A stretch of 64,000 bases of DNA from Cupriavidus nantongensis (GTDB lineage Bacteria > Pseudomonadota > Gammaproteobacteria > Burkholderiales > Burkholderiaceae): assembly GCF_001598055.1 (NCBI RefSeq), contig NZ_CP014844.1:2286967-2350966 (forward strand), written 5' to 3'. Every line of letters begins with the position of its first letter. The first letter of the stretch is position 1. Position numbers and translations under genes: made by a program. The notes under the pieces are model-generated. The model was not told where the DNA came from. It was given only the letters and a program-made list of their open reading frames with translations, and did no database searches. This document shows positions 48,538 to 58,656 of the stretch, piece after piece.

Positions 48538-48939
48538 ATGGCCAGCGCTTCGCGGCTGCGCCAGTGGGCGCGCGGGCTCAAGGGCAGCCTGCTGACGCTG
48601 TGGTTCTGCAGCCGCCATCCCGGCACGCCGTGGACGGCGCGGCTGCTGGGCGCGCTGGTGGTGGCCTATGCCTTCAGCCCGATCGACCTGATCCCGGATT
48701 TCATCCCGGTGCTGGGCTACCTGGATGACGTGCTGCTGGTGCCGCTGGGCATCTGGCTGACGCTGCGGATGATTCCCGCCACGGTCAGGGACGAATGCCG
48801 CGGCCGCGCCGAGGCCTGGCAGGCCACCCATGCGCAACGGCCGCGCAATCGCGCGGCCGCCGTGGTCATCGTGCTGGTGTGGGTGGCGCTGGCCTGGCTG
48901 GCGTGGCGCTGGCTGGCGCCATACTGGGCCCGGCCCTAG
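48538..48939 (+). CDS. YkvA-like membrane protein (DUF1232)
   Basis: The 133-aa protein has the DUF1232 motif [21 protein letters not shown] (about residues 43-63) in a hydrophobic segment and a second hydrophobic helix at the C-terminus. Function is unknown; it is probably in the inner membrane. It lies 15 bases after the ankyrin gene and overlaps the convergent egtB stop by 4 bases. Confidence 0.85.
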   Translation: MASASRLRQWARGLKGSLLTLWFCSRHPGTPWTARLLGALVVAYAFSPIDLIPDFIPVLGYLDDVLLVPLGIWLTLRMIPATVRDECRGRAEAWQATHAQRPRNRAAAVVIVLVWVALAWLAWRWLAPYWARP

Positions 48940-50225
48940 GCGTCGTCGGCCAGCCGCACGCCGGTGAACTGCCAGCGCTGGTGCGGATAGAAGAAGTTGC
49001 GGTAGGTTGCGCGGATATGCGATTCGGGCGTGACGCACGACCCGCCGCGCAGCACCATCTGGCCGCTCATGAACTTGCCGTTGTACTCGCCCACCGCGCC
49101 CGCGTTGGGGCGGAAGCCCGGATAGGGCAGGAACGCGCTGGCGGTCCATTCCCAGACGTCGCCGAACATCTGGCGCAGTACGCCGGCGGTGTTCTGCCGG
49201 TCCGGCAGCGGCCGCAGCGCGCGCCCCTCGACAAAATTCCCGGTGGCCGGCAGCCGGCTGGCGGCGTGTTCCCATTCGGCCTCGGTCGGCAGCCGGCGCT
49301 CGGCCCAGCGCGCGAACGCGTCGGCCTCGTAGAAGCTGACATGGGTCACCGGGCTGTCGGGGTCGACCGGATGCATGCCGCGCAGCGTCATCTGCCACCA
49401 GGTGCCTTCGCGCTCTTCCCAGTAGAGCGGCGCCTGGATGCCTTGCTCGCCGACCCAGCGCCAGCCGTCGGACAGCCACAGCCCGGCGCTCTGGTAGCCG
49501 CCATCCTCGATGAACTCGAACCATTGCCGGTTGCTGACGGGGTGCGAGCACAGCGTGAACGGGGCCAGGTAGGTCTTGTGGCGCGGCGTTTCGCAATCGA
49601 AGGCGAAGGTCTCGCCGCGGTGGCCGATCTCGACCAGCCCGCCGTCGAAGCCGACCCAGTCCGGCGCGGGGCGCGGGTCGGCAACCACGGGGGCGGGCAG
49701 TTCCGGGGCAAAGGCGGGGCGCAGCGGGTTCTGCGCGAACAGGTGCAGCACGTCGGTCAGCAGCAGTTCCTGGTGCTGCTGTTCATGCTGCAGGCCAAGC
49801 GTGATCAGCGCCGCCTCGTCGTCGGTCTGGGCGCTGCCCAGCAGCGCCAGCATCGCCTCGTCGACGGCCTCGCGGTATGCCAGCACCTCGTCCAGCGACG
49901 GGCGCGTCAGCAGCCCGCGCTGCGGCCGCGGATGGCGCGCGCCAACCGCTTCATAGTACGAATTGAAGAGATAGCGGTAGGCCGGGTCCACCGGCTCGTA
50001 GTCCGGGATGCGCGCGGCCAGCACGAATTCCTCGAAGAACCACGTGGTGTGCGCCAGGTGCCATTTTGCCGGGCTGGCGTCGTCCATGGACTGCACGGTG
50101 GCATCGGCATCGGACAGGTCGGCCACCAGGGTTTCGGTGGCGGCGCGGACATGCCGGTACTGCGACAGCAGGGCGGGTTCGTGCGGCGGATGGAGGGCGG
50201 CTCCTGGCAACAGGGCTGAAGTCAT
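48936..50225 (-). CDS. egtB: Ergothioneine biosynthesis sulfoxide synthase EgtB
   Basis: The 429-aa non-heme iron enzyme joins hercynine to a thiol (gamma-glutamylcysteine or cysteine) with oxygen. The N-terminal DinB-like domain carries the iron ligands: a His in KWHLAH (56 or 59) and HEQQHQE (His147, His151). The C-terminal formylglycine-generating-like domain runs from [18 protein letters not shown] to [20 protein letters not shown]. Family and length are clear. The usual partner gene egtD (histidine methyltransferase) is not adjacent. A GC hairpin lies upstream at 50312-50331. Confidence 0.92.
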   Translation of the reverse strand: MTSALLPGAALHPPHEPALLSQYRHVRAATETLVADLSDADATVQSMDDASPAKWHLAHTTWFFEEFVLAARIPDYEPVDPAYRYLFNSYYEAVGARHPRPQRGLLTRPSLDEVLAYREAVDEAMLALLGSAQTDDEAALITLGLQHEQQHQELLLTDVLHLFAQNPLRPAFAPELPAPVVADPRPAPDWVGFDGGLVEIGHRGETFAFDCETPRHKTYLAPFTLCSHPVSNRQWFEFIEDGGYQSAGLWLSDGWRWVGEQGIQAPLYWEEREGTWWQMTLRGMHPVDPDSPVTHVSFYEADAFARWAERRLPTEAEWEHAASRLPATGNFVEGRALRPLPDRQNTAGVLRQMFGDVWEWTASAFLPYPGFRPNAGAVGEYNGKFMSGQMVLRGGSCVTPESHIRATYRNFFYPHQRWQFTGVRLADDA

Positions 50226-50408
50226 GCGGGCTCCCGGGTTGGATCGGTCGATGACTGCAGGCGGTGCGCCGCCGCGGCCAGGGCCGGCGGCCGCGCGCCG
50301 CCCATGGCACGCGGGGCGCCGTAGCGCCCCGAACCATCATAGACCCGATCCGGTCCCGGGGCGAGCCGGCGCCGTCCTACAGCGCCGGGCCCGCGGCCCC
50401 GGTCGGCT

Positions 50409-51029
50409 TCAGGCCGCCAGCCGGCTGGCGTCGTTCAGCGCCGCGATCTCGGTGCGGGCGCTGGCCAGGCCGGCTTCGCGGAACTCCGGACCCATCGCCA
50501 GGCCGTGGGCGCGCACGTAGGTGATGTCGGTGATGCCCAGGAAGCGGAACACGATGTCGACGGTCTTTTCGTGCAGGTCCAGCTCGCTGGCATCCTGGCG
50601 CACGCCGCCGCGCGACGACACCACGATCACGCGCTTGCCGCCGGCCAGGCCCACCGGGCCGTTCTCGGTGTACTTGAAGGTGCGGCCGGCCTGCGCGATG
50701 CGGTCGATCCAGGCCTTGAGCTGGCTGGGGATGCTGAAGTTGTACTGCGGCACGCCCACCACCAGCACGTCGGCGGCCAGGAACTCGGCCAGCCACTGCT
50801 CGGTGCGCTCCAGCTCCGCCTGCTGCACGGCGTTCAGGCCGTCCTTCGGGCCACCCAGCACCGGCAGCAGGTTGCCGGACAGGTGCGCCGGGGCGTCTTG
50901 GTCGAGGTCGCGCACGGTCACGGTGGCGGCGGGGTTGGCGGCGACCAGGTCGGCCACCACGCTGGCGGTCAGGCCGCGGGATACGGAGTTGTCGCCGAGG
51001 ACGCTGGAATCGATCTGCAGGATGTTCAT
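50409..51029 (-). CDS. azoR: FMN-dependent NADH-azoreductase
   Basis: The 206-aa flavodoxin-fold quinone/azo reductase has the FMN-phosphate loop (IDSSVLGDNSVSR, about residues 6-18), VPQYNFSIPSQLKAWIDRI near residue 95 and FKYTENGPVGLAGGKRVIVV. It transfers two electrons from NADH to quinones and azo compounds in the cytosol. I chose ATG 51029. It is divergent from a LysR gene, a standard regulator-target arrangement, with a spaced inverted repeat between them. Confidence 0.93.
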   Translation of the reverse strand: MNILQIDSSVLGDNSVSRGLTASVVADLVAANPAATVTVRDLDQDAPAHLSGNLLPVLGGPKDGLNAVQQAELERTEQWLAEFLAADVLVVGVPQYNFSIPSQLKAWIDRIAQAGRTFKYTENGPVGLAGGKRVIVVSSRGGVRQDASELDLHEKTVDIVFRFLGITDITYVRAHGLAMGPEFREAGLASARTEIAALNDASRLAA

Positions 51030-51086
51030 GTCTTTCTCCACAAGGATGCGGTTGCGATGGAGGAAAGATAGCGGCTGGGCATTGGT

Positions 51087-51126
51087 ATCGGTAGTGAGGC
51101 AAAATGCAAAGGATTGTTCTACCGAT
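51087..51126. promoter_or_regulatory. Spaced inverted repeat between azoR and its divergent LysR gene
   Basis: ATCGGTAG (51087-51094) and CTACCGAT (51119-51126) are perfect inverted copies separated by 24 bases of A-rich sequence. They lie midway in the 184-base divergent gap. LysR tetramers bind such spaced sites, so this is a likely operator for azoR and self-control. Confidence 0.55.
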
Positions 51127-51213
51127 GCAACACCATGCCGGGCGCCATTCCCTGCACATTCCCGCATATCGCCGCGGGATGGCGGGGCCGTCCGCGTGAC
51201 TCCGGAGCCACCC

Positions 51214-52161
51214 ATGCAAGACCTCAACGACCTGTCGCTGTTCGCCCAGGTGGTCGAACACGGCAGTTTTTCCGCGGCCAGCCGCGCCACCGGCGTGCCC
51301 AAGTCGCGCCTGAGCCGGCGGATCGCCCAGCTCGAGCGCGACCTGGGCGTGCAGCTGCTGCGCCGGACCACGCGCCAGGTGCGCGTGACCCCGCTGGGGG
51401 AATCCTTCTACGAACGCTGCCGCGCCATGCTCAACGAGGCCGAGGCCGCGCGCGAGGTCATCGAGCAGGCGCGCGAGCAGCCGGGAGGCACGCTGCGGGT
51501 CAGCTGCCCGATCGCCATCGCGCAGATCCTGCTGGCGCCGGCGATCGGCCACTTCATGCGCGCCAATCCGGCGGTGCGGATCGAACTGGAAACCACCAAC
51601 CGGCGCGTCGACGTCATCGGCGAGGGCTTCGACCTCGCGCTGCGGGTGCGCGAGGTGATGGAAGACTCCAGCCTGGCGGTGCGCACCTTTGGCGAAAGCG
51701 AGCTGATGCTGGTGGCCAGCCCGGCGCTGCTGGACAGCATCGGCCGGCCGCGCACGCCGCAGGCGCTCGACGGCATGCCGGGCGTGGGCCAGCAGCCGCA
51801 CGACGGCAAGCACGCCTGGACCTTGCGCTGCAAGACCGGGGATTCGATCCAGATCGCCTACGATCCGCGCCTGGTCACCGACGAGTTCGCGTTGCTGCGC
51901 GAGGCCGCCATCGCGGGGGTCGGCGTGGCCATGTTGCCGCGCATGTTCTGCCGCGAGGCGCTGGAGAATGGCGAGCTGGAACTGGTGCTGCCGCAGTACG
52001 ACATGCCGGTCGGCACGCTGCACGCGGTGTTCCCGTCGCGCAAGGGCGTGACGCCGGCCACCCGGCGCTTCCTCGACTTCCTGGGCGAGGTGTTGCCCGA
52101 GTGCGCGCACAAGGTCGGCATGCAGCAGCCGCGCACGCCGGCGATGCACCGCGTGGTGTAG
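51214..52161 (+). CDS. LysR-family regulator, probably of azoR
   Basis: The 315-aa protein has an N-terminal winged HTH (about residues 1-60: LFAQVVEHGSFSAASRATGVPKSRLSRRIAQLE) and a LysR substrate domain. It is of the CrgA/PA-type (DsdC-like) class that often responds to quinones or electrophiles. I chose ATG 51214, where homology begins. It lies divergent from azoR. A DoxX gene follows, 145 bases on. Confidence 0.9.
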   Translation: MQDLNDLSLFAQVVEHGSFSAASRATGVPKSRLSRRIAQLERDLGVQLLRRTTRQVRVTPLGESFYERCRAMLNEAEAAREVIEQAREQPGGTLRVSCPIAIAQILLAPAIGHFMRANPAVRIELETTNRRVDVIGEGFDLALRVREVMEDSSLAVRTFGESELMLVASPALLDSIGRPRTPQALDGMPGVGQQPHDGKHAWTLRCKTGDSIQIAYDPRLVTDEFALLREAAIAGVGVAMLPRMFCREALENGELELVLPQYDMPVGTLHAVFPSRKGVTPATRRFLDFLGEVLPECAHKVGMQQPRTPAMHRVV

Positions 52162-52306
52162 CGCTGGTGCGTCGCGCATTTGCGTCGCGCATTTGCGGCT
52201 TTACGGACACGCCGGCTCGCACTAAGGTACAGGGGCGAACCGTGCGCGTGAGGGCTAAGGCGCATGGCTCGATCACCTCTCACAGACAACGGCAAGGAGA
52301 ATGGCC

Positions 52307-52726
52307 ATGGGTGGCTCTCAGGGTTCCCAGGACTTGGGCAAGGCGCTGCTGCGCATCGTGCTTGGCGTGTTGATCCTGATGCATGGCATCGCCAAGGTCA
52401 CGGGCGCGTCCGGCATCGGTTTCGTGTCGAAGGTGGTCGCCGACGCCGGCTTGCCGGCCTGGGTTGCCTACGGCGTCTACCTGGGCGAGATCGTCGCGCC
52501 GATCCTGCTGATCATCGGGCTGTGGAGCCGGCTGGCGGCGCTGGTGGTGGCGCTCAACATGCTGTTTGCCATCGGGCTGGTGCACACCAAGGAGCTTGGC
52601 ATGCTGTCCAATACCGGCGGCTGGGCGCTGGAGCTGCAGGGCATGTTCCTGGCCGCGGCGCTGGCGGTGGCGCTGCTGGGGGCGGGCCGGCTCAGCGTGG
52701 GCGGGCTCAACGGCAAGCTCAACTAG
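52307..52726 (+). CDS. DoxX-family membrane protein
   Basis: The 139-aa protein has about four hydrophobic helices and the DoxX motif (LLRIVLGVLILMHGIAKVTG near residue 12; LYLGEIVAPILLIIGL-type helix in the middle). Relatives include the quinone-linked DoxD/DoxX. I prefer ATG 52307 over 52301 because the AAGGAGA ribosome site touches the first ATG but is 6 bases from the second. It lies downstream of the LysR gene. Confidence 0.86.
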   Translation: MGGSQGSQDLGKALLRIVLGVLILMHGIAKVTGASGIGFVSKVVADAGLPAWVAYGVYLGEIVAPILLIIGLWSRLAALVVALNMLFAIGLVHTKELGMLSNTGGWALELQGMFLAAALAVALLGAGRLSVGGLNGKLN

Positions 52727-52773
52727 CGCGACCCGCAACCCCGCGCGCCGCCGTCAATCTCTGGAGATGTATC

Positions 52774-53376
52774 GTGAATGCGTTCCGGCAATTTTTCCCG
52801 GCTGGAGTCCGGGTATCGATCCGGGGAACGATCCCCGCGGCGGTCGCGGCGCTGCTGCTGTCGGGCTGCGCCAGCGTGCCCGACATCAAGACCGACTACA
52901 ACCCCGCCACCGACTTCAGTGCCTACCGCACCTTCGGCTTTGTCGAGCGTCCCGGCACCGACCGCGCGGGCTATGAAAGCCTGACCACCCAGTACTTCAA
53001 GACCGCGGTCCAGCGCGAGCTGGGCGCGCGCGGCTACCGCTACGCGGCGCAGTCGCCGGACCTGCTGGTCAACTTCAATGCCAGGCTGCAGGAAAAGGTC
53101 GACGTCAGCCCGGCACCCGCGCCGATGATGGGCTACTACGGCTATCGCGGCGGGCTGTATGCGCCGTGGCCGGGCTACGGCTTCTATAACGACGTCTACC
53201 GCTACACCGAGGGCACCGTGAACATCGACCTGGTCGACCGGCGCCAGATGAAGCTGGTGTGGGAAGGCGTGGCGGTCGGCAGCGTCGACACCAGCGACAA
53301 GGCCAGCGCCCAGCAGCGCATCGACAAGACCGTGGCGCAGATCTTCGCCAAGTACCCGTTCCGGGCCGCGCAGTAA
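52774..53376 (+). CDS. DUF4136 lipoprotein
   Basis: The 200-aa protein starts at GTG 52774 (GGAGA 8 bases upstream). It has a long n-region, a hydrophobic h-region and a lipobox LLSGC, so Cys32 should be lipidated. The DUF4136 domain follows (DYNPATDFSAYRTFGFV, then a Tyr/Gly/Pro-rich loop near residues 110-140 and VDRRQMKLVWEGVAVG). It is probably outer-membrane anchored. Function is unknown. Confidence 0.87.
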   Translation: MNAFRQFFPAGVRVSIRGTIPAAVAALLLSGCASVPDIKTDYNPATDFSAYRTFGFVERPGTDRAGYESLTTQYFKTAVQRELGARGYRYAAQSPDLLVNFNARLQEKVDVSPAPAPMMGYYGYRGGLYAPWPGYGFYNDVYRYTEGTVNIDLVDRRQMKLVWEGVAVGSVDTSDKASAQQRIDKTVAQIFAKYPFRAAQ

Positions 53377-53394
53377 GGCAGGCGCCGCCGCTGA

Positions 53395-54618
53395 TCAGGC
53401 CGGCGGCGTTGCCGTTGCCCGCTCGATCGCGTCCGCGACGAAGGCCTCGGCCGGCCTGGGCGCCGACCATAGATAGCCCTGGCCAAGCGGACAGCCCAGC
53501 GCCAGCAGCGCGGCGCGCTGGGCGTCGGTCTCGACGCCCTCGGCTACGCACTCCAGGCCCAGTTCCCGGGCCAGGCCGATCATGTTGCGGCAGATCGTGG
53601 CGCGCTGGCCGCTCCCGTCGACTGCGGCGACGAACGACCGGTCCACCTTCAGCTGCGTGAACGGCAGGTCCGCGAGCAGCTTGAGGGTGGCGATGCCCAC
53701 GCCGAAATCGTCGATCGCCACGCCATAGCCGAGCAGCCGCAGCCGGTTCAGCGCGACCGACAGCGCCAGCGCGTCAGGCACCGGACAAGCCTCGGTCAGC
53801 TCCACCGTCAGCGCCTGCCGCGGCACGCCGCTGGCGGCCACCAGCGCCTCGAACGATTCCAGCACGCCCGGCCGGCACAGCGTCTGCGCCGACGCGTTCA
53901 GTCCCATCGCGATCCCGACCCCGGCGGCGCGCAGGCGCTGCAGCGCCGCCAGGCACTGGCGCGCGACCAGGAAGAACACCGGGTCGGCCGCGTCCAGCGC
54001 CTCGAGCTGCGGGATGAACTGGTCGGGCGGCACCAGGCCATGCTCGGGATGGCGCCAGCGCACCAGCGCTTCGGCCCCGGCCAGGCGGCCGCTGGCGATA
54101 TCGTGCTGGGGCTGCAGCATGACCAGCAAATCGGTGCCGGCGCGGGTCGCGGCGAGCAGTTCCTCGGCGTCGGGGGTCCAGGCTGGCACGCCGGCTTCGG
54201 CGTCCTGGCGCACCAGCGCATCGGCCAGGATCACTTCGAGCGCATCGCGCGCCAGCGGCTTGCGCAGCGCGTGCACGCGCGGGATGCCGGCGGCATGCGC
54301 CAGGCCACGGTTGGAATCGAGGATGTCTTCGGCCAGCGCCGTGACCCACACCCACACCGGCGGCGCCCCGGCGAAGGCGCGCGGGCCGCGCCGGTGCAGT
54401 TCGGCGATCAGCTCGGGGCCGTTGCAGCCGGGCATCTCGATATCGCACAGCACCACGTCGAACGGCTCGCGCGCGAGCAGTTCGGCCGCCTGCGTGCCGT
54501 CGAACGCGCTGGTCACGAACTGCACGCCGACATGGTGCAGCAGGCCCTCGGCCGCGGCGCGCTGGAACGGATGGTCTTCAACGACGAGGATGCGCAGCCT
54601 GGCGTAACGGATTGGCAT
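53395..54618 (-). CDS. Response-regulator/EAL-domain c-di-GMP phosphodiesterase
   Basis: The 407-aa protein has a REC domain (phospho-acceptor Asp59 in [10 protein letters not shown], Lys120 in LRKPL) and a C-terminal EAL domain starting near residue 165. The catalytic set is nearly complete: E183 in AEALVRW, N in LNAS, E in ELTEA, DD in IDDFGVG, K in LKVDRS and E in AEGVET. It should break down c-di-GMP when phosphorylated. No sensor kinase is adjacent. I chose ATG 54618. It is divergent from ftsK. Confidence 0.93.
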   Translation of the reverse strand: MPIRYARLRILVVEDHPFQRAAAEGLLHHVGVQFVTSAFDGTQAAELLAREPFDVVLCDIEMPGCNGPELIAELHRRGPRAFAGAPPVWVWVTALAEDILDSNRGLAHAAGIPRVHALRKPLARDALEVILADALVRQDAEAGVPAWTPDAEELLAATRAGTDLLVMLQPQHDIASGRLAGAEALVRWRHPEHGLVPPDQFIPQLEALDAADPVFFLVARQCLAALQRLRAAGVGIAMGLNASAQTLCRPGVLESFEALVAASGVPRQALTVELTEACPVPDALALSVALNRLRLLGYGVAIDDFGVGIATLKLLADLPFTQLKVDRSFVAAVDGSGQRATICRNMIGLARELGLECVAEGVETDAQRAALLALGCPLGQGYLWSAPRPAEAFVADAIERATATPPA

Positions 54619-54866
54619 GGAGCGTGAGCAGAAGGGGAGGGCGGCGCGCCGCGATGCGATGCAAACGCGTTTGCCCAATGGTAGCGCGGCGCGGCTGCGC
54701 CAATGGCCGGCGAGACCATGGCACGGTCGTGAATGGGCTCGCGATCGTCCTGGCATTGTTGCGTAATGGCGTTGAAAAAGCGCCGCGTTACGAATATTTG
54801 CGCTTTCCGATTCAATCGCCGCCTGTCATAACCGCTACAATCGCTGCCCGGTGTTTTGAACATGGC

Positions 54867-57800
54867 ATGTCGATAATGGGTTTGGGCTGGTTCGGGTTTT
54901 CGACTTTCTGGATAGTACCGCTGCTGTGGCGGCTGGTGACGCGCTGGCTGGCCGGCGAGCGGCGCCTGGCCGGGCCCGGCTCGCTGCGCGTGTGGCTGGG
55001 CACGCTGGCGGTGCTGTGCGCGAGCGCCTGCCTGGAAGCGCTGACCAGCGGCGCGGATCCGGAATCGAGCGCCGGCGGCGGTGTCGGCCGCGCGCTGGCC
55101 GGCAGCTTCGGCAACCTGTTCGGCTGGACCGGCGCCTTGCTGCTGATGCTGGGCGTGCTGGCACTGGCCGCGCCGATGGTGTTCGGCGAGACCTGGCGCA
55201 GCCTGTTCGCACGCAAGCCGCGCCGCGCCGCCGCGCCCGCCGCGGCGCCCGAGGACGCGCCGGTGTCCTTCGCCGCCATCCAGCCGCTGCGCGAGGCCGA
55301 GCGCCGCGACGCGCCGGCGGCGGGCAACCCGGGCTGGACCGCCCCCGCGCCGCGCCATCGCAGTTTTGAAGCCGTTTCCGCGCGCCGCCAGCCCGCCTGG
55401 CAGCCGCCGCGCCGCACCCGTGAATCGCCGCCGCAGCCTGGCGAACTCTGGCTGCATCATGCCGACGCGCCGGGCGCGACCAAGCCGGTGCGTGCCCCGC
55501 AGCCGGCGCCGGCTGCCGTCGCGCCGGCAACGCGTCCGGCCCAGCCGGCGGCACGCAAGCCCGCTGCCGCCACGCCCGCGCCGGCCCCCGCGCCGCGACC
55601 GGCGCAGCCGCTGCGCGGCACCGTGGTCAGCAGCCCGTTCCGCCAGCCGCAGCCGCTGGTCCGTTCGGCGATCACGACGCTGCCGGAAGCGTCCGCGCAG
55701 CCCGCTGCCGAGGCCGCAGTGCCGGCCGCTACGGTTGCCGCCAATGCCACCGCTCCGGCCGAGATCGCGGTTACCGTGCAGGCGGCCCCCAGTGTCGAGC
55801 GGGATGCCGTTGCAACAGCGCAGGCGATCGCGGCACCCGAGCCAGCGCCAACGCCAGAGCCGGATATCGTGATGGCTGCGCCGGCGACTCCTTCCGTTCC
55901 GGTGGACGACGCCGTTGCCGCAGCCCCGGCCGAACCCCTTGCGCGGGATGGCGATGCGCCATCGCTGGCCGCGTTGCGGCAGGAAGCGCTCGACCTGCTG
56001 GCCGAACTGCAAGCCCTGGCAGGCAAGGCCACGACGGCGCAGTCAGTTGACCCTGCCTTGGACCCGTTGCCGGTGGCCATGCCCGAAGCGGCTGCGGATC
56101 CGGCCATCGACGTCGACGCTGCAGAGCCCGATCCGGTCGCGGCACAGCCGCTAGCTGACGTCGCGGCGCATGCCACCGTCGAAGCGGCAGCTGAAGCTCC
56201 GTTGGCCGACGTGCCGGAAGCCCCGGAGGAGGCTGCCCAGCAACGCGCAGCCAGCGCACCTGATCACGACGCCGACGCCGTGGCCAACGCCGTGGCAAGT
56301 TCCGCGATGGAGGAGGGCGGCGAGCCCGAGCCCGCGGCGCTGCCCCCGGCCGAAGACGCCGGCACGGAAAGCGCCCTGATGGATGGCAACGATCTGGTCG
56401 GCGAAGCCGTCGAGCCTGCCGCATCCACTGAAGCCCAGGTACCCGTCGAAGTGGCGCCCGCCAGCCCGCCGCCGGCCAAGCCCCGCATCGTGCTTCCCGC
56501 CGTGGTCGGCCGCACCGTGCCGCTGGCAGCCGCAACGCAGCCGGCGCCCGCGCCGGCGGCGCCCCCGCAGCCGCGTCCCGTGGTCGACTACCGCCTGCCG
56601 CCGGCGGACTTGCTGGAAGGCGAAGTCGACAGCGCCGAGCAGGTATCGGAAGAACGCCTGCGCGAAACCGGCGAACTGATCGAACAGCGGCTGGCCGAGT
56701 TCAAGGTGCCGGTCGCCGTGGTCGGCGCCGGCGCCGGCCCGGTGATCACCCGCTTCGAGGTCGAGCCCGCCATGGGCGTGCGCGGCGCGCAGGTGGTCGG
56801 GCTGATGAAGGACCTGGCGCGCGCGCTGGGCGTGACCTCGATTCGCGTGGTCGAGACCATTCCCGGCAAGACCTGCATGGGGCTGGAGCTGCCCAACGCG
56901 CGCCGGCAGATGATCCGGCTCTCCGAGATCGTCAACGCCGCCTCGTTCCAGGCGCATCATTCGCGGCTGGTGCTGGCGATGGGCAAGGACATCACCGGCA
57001 ACCCGGTAGTGACCGACCTGGCGCGCGCGCCGCACCTGCTGGTGGCCGGCACCACCGGCTCGGGCAAGTCGGTGGCGGTCAACGCCATGATCCTGTCGAT
57101 GCTATACAAGGCCACGCCGGAAGACGTGCGCCTGATCATGATCGATCCCAAGATGCTGGAGCTGTCGGTCTACGAGGGCATCCCGCACCTGCTGGCGCCG
57201 GTGGTCACCGACATGAAGCAGGCCGCGCACGCGCTCAACTGGTGCGTCGGCGAAATGGAAAAGCGCTACAAGCTGATGTCGGCGCTGGGCGTGCGCAACC
57301 TGGCCGGCTACAACCAGAAGATTCGCGCCGCCGAGGCCGCCGGGCACAAGGTGCCCAACCCGTTCTCGCTGACGCCGGACGCGCCCGAGCCGCTGTCGCG
57401 CCTGCCCATGATCGTGGTGGTGATCGACGAGCTGGCCGACCTGATGATGGTCGCCGGCAAGAAGATCGAGGAACTGATCGCGCGCCTGGCGCAGAAGGCG
57501 CGCGCCGCCGGCATCCACCTGATCCTGGCCACGCAGCGCCCCTCGGTCGACGTGATCACGGGCCTGATCAAGGCCAATATCCCCACGCGCGTGGCGTTCC
57601 AGGTCTCGTCCAAGATCGATTCGCGCACCATCCTCGACCAGATGGGCGCCGAGAGCCTGCTCGGCCAGGGCGACATGCTGTTCCTGCCGCCGGGCACCGG
57701 CTATCCGCAGCGCGTGCATGGCGCCTTTGTCGCCGACGACGAAGTGCACCGCGTGGTCGAGCACTGGAAGCAGTTCGGCGAGCCCGACTACGATGAGGCC

Positions 57801-58067
57801 ATCCTCGCCGGCGACCCGGCCGAGGCCGGCGGCGCCGACCTGTTCGGCGACGGCGGCGGCGGCGGCGAGGCCGACCCGCTCTACGACGAGGCCGCCAGCT
57901 TCGTGCTGACCAGCCGCCGCGCCTCGATCTCGGCGGTGCAGCGGCAGCTGCGCATCGGCTACAACCGCGCGGCGCGGCTGATCGAGCAGATGGAAGTGGC
58001 GGGACTGGTCTCGCCGATGGGCCGCAACGGCGCGCGCGACGTGCTCGCGCCCGGGCCGGGCGACTGA
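54867..58067 (+). CDS. ftsK: DNA translocase FtsK with long Ala/Pro-rich linker
   Basis: The 1,066-aa protein has an N-terminal membrane part with only about three visible hydrophobic helices (near 5-22, 36-52 and 88-108; E. coli FtsK has four). A disordered Ala/Pro/Glu-rich linker of about 450 residues follows. The motor domain then has Walker [10 protein letters not shown] near residue 730, Walker [35 protein letters not shown] and [13 protein letters not shown]-terminal gamma winged helix ends it ([25 protein letters not shown]). It moves DNA at the septum and activates XerCD. I chose ATG 54867; the frame upstream is not FtsK-like. Confidence 0.93.
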   Translation: MSIMGLGWFGFSTFWIVPLLWRLVTRWLAGERRLAGPGSLRVWLGTLAVLCASACLEALTSGADPESSAGGGVGRALAGSFGNLFGWTGALLLMLGVLALAAPMVFGETWRSLFARKPRRAAAPAAAPEDAPVSFAAIQPLREAERRDAPAAGNPGWTAPAPRHRSFEAVSARRQPAWQPPRRTRESPPQPGELWLHHADAPGATKPVRAPQPAPAAVAPATRPAQPAARKPAAATPAPAPAPRPAQPLRGTVVSSPFRQPQPLVRSAITTLPEASAQPAAEAAVPAATVAANATAPAEIAVTVQAAPSVERDAVATAQAIAAPEPAPTPEPDIVMAAPATPSVPVDDAVAAAPAEPLARDGDAPSLAALRQEALDLLAELQALAGKATTAQSVDPALDPLPVAMPEAAADPAIDVDAAEPDPVAAQPLADVAAHATVEAAAEAPLADVPEAPEEAAQQRAASAPDHDADAVANAVASSAMEEGGEPEPAALPPAEDAGTESALMDGNDLVGEAVEPAASTEAQVPVEVAPASPPPAKPRIVLPAVVGRTVPLAAATQPAPAPAAPPQPRPVVDYRLPPADLLEGEVDSAEQVSEERLRETGELIEQRLAEFKVPVAVVGAGAGPVITRFEVEPAMGVRGAQVVGLMKDLARALGVTSIRVVETIPGKTCMGLELPNARRQMIRLSEIVNAASFQAHHSRLVLAMGKDITGNPVVTDLARAPHLLVAGTTGSGKSVAVNAMILSMLYKATPEDVRLIMIDPKMLELSVYEGIPHLLAPVVTDMKQAAHALNWCVGEMEKRYKLMSALGVRNLAGYNQKIRAAEAAGHKVPNPFSLTPDAPEPLSRLPMIVVVIDELADLMMVAGKKIEELIARLAQKARAAGIHLILATQRPSVDVITGLIKANIPTRVAFQVSSKIDSRTILDQMGAESLLGQGDMLFLPPGTGYPQRVHGAFVADDEVHRVVEHWKQFGEPDYDEAILAGDPAEAGGADLFGDGGGGGEADPLYDEAASFVLTSRRASISAVQRQLRIGYNRAARLIEQMEVAGLVSPMGRNGARDVLAPGPGD

Positions 58068-58099
58068 GCGGCCCGCGACCACGGCCCGACGGAGGCAGC

Positions 58100-58441
58100 A
58101 TGCAGCCTGAATACGGAAACCTGCTCGCCGGCGTCCCGGCCGGCGCGGCGCAGGAAATCTTCGAGCCGCTGCTGCAGCGCCCGGGCCTGCGCATCGAGCG
58201 CATCGTCTCCAACGGCCAGGCCAGCCCGGAGGGCTTCTGGTACGACAGCGCGGAGGCGGAGTGGGTGCTGCTGCTCAGTGGCGGTGCCGCGCTCGAGATC
58301 GAAGGGCAGCCCGGCGAGCATCGCATGGCGCCGGGCGACTGGCTGCACTTGCCGGCGCATTGCCGGCACCGCGTCGCGTGGACTGATGCAACGCAGCCGA
58401 CGGTCTGGCTGGCGGTGCATTGTGGGAGCAGCGAAGGCTAG
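58100..58441 (+). CDS. Small cupin protein
   Basis: The 113-aa protein is a single cupin barrel, with EAEWVLLLSGGAALEIEG and PGDWLHLPAHCRHRVAWT giving the metal-binding histidines (HLPAHCRHR). The family includes metal-binding proteins of unknown use. It lies 32 bases after ftsK and ends 40 bases before the palindromic repeat at 58482. It may be co-transcribed with ftsK; function is unknown. Confidence 0.82.
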   Translation: MQPEYGNLLAGVPAGAAQEIFEPLLQRPGLRIERIVSNGQASPEGFWYDSAEAEWVLLLSGGAALEIEGQPGEHRMAPGDWLHLPAHCRHRVAWTDATQPTVWLAVHCGSSEG

Positions 58442-58481
58442 GACGTGCAGGCTGCGCGCGTTTGCGATGCGCGGCTGTTTT

Positions 58482-58593
58482 CTCCCCTCTCCCGCTTGCG
58501 GGAGAGGGGCCGGGGAGAGGGCAGGCGCTGGCATACCAACGCGCTTGACTTCGTTGAAACTCCGGCCCTCTCCCCCACCCCTCTCCCGCGCGC
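58482..58593. repeat. REP-like inverted pair, second module split by the IS element
   Basis: Module one (58482-58522) is intact. Module two begins at 58565 and reads CCCCTCTCCC then GCGCGC up to 58593, where the IS starts. Its other half (GCGCGC, then GGGAGAGGGG) resumes at 59850-59865. Without the element, the sequence would equal the intact module at 32994-33019. Confidence 0.88.
58588..58593. repeat. Target-site duplication, left copy (right copy 59850-59855)
   Basis: GCGCGC directly abuts both IS ends. The unoccupied relative at 33004-33009 has a single GCGCGC in the same palindrome, which supports a true 6-bp duplication rather than chance. Confidence 0.8.
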
Positions 58594-58642
58594 TGTATGG
58601 ACCGGGGACATGGGTAACACATGTGCCGGGACATGGGTAACA
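58594..58642. repeat. IS481-family terminal inverted repeat, left
   Basis: This pairs with 59801-59849 on the opposite strand with five mismatches over 49 bases. It starts TGTATGGACCGGGGACAT and includes two GGACATGGGTAACA copies about 21 bases apart. Confidence 0.88.
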
Positions 58643-58656
58643 GTCCAGTCTCCAGT

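Noticed and set aside
50312..50331. GC hairpin (8-bp stem) between azoR and egtB as an intrinsic terminator
   Set aside because: There is no T-run and the stem is short, so it is too weak to list as a terminator.
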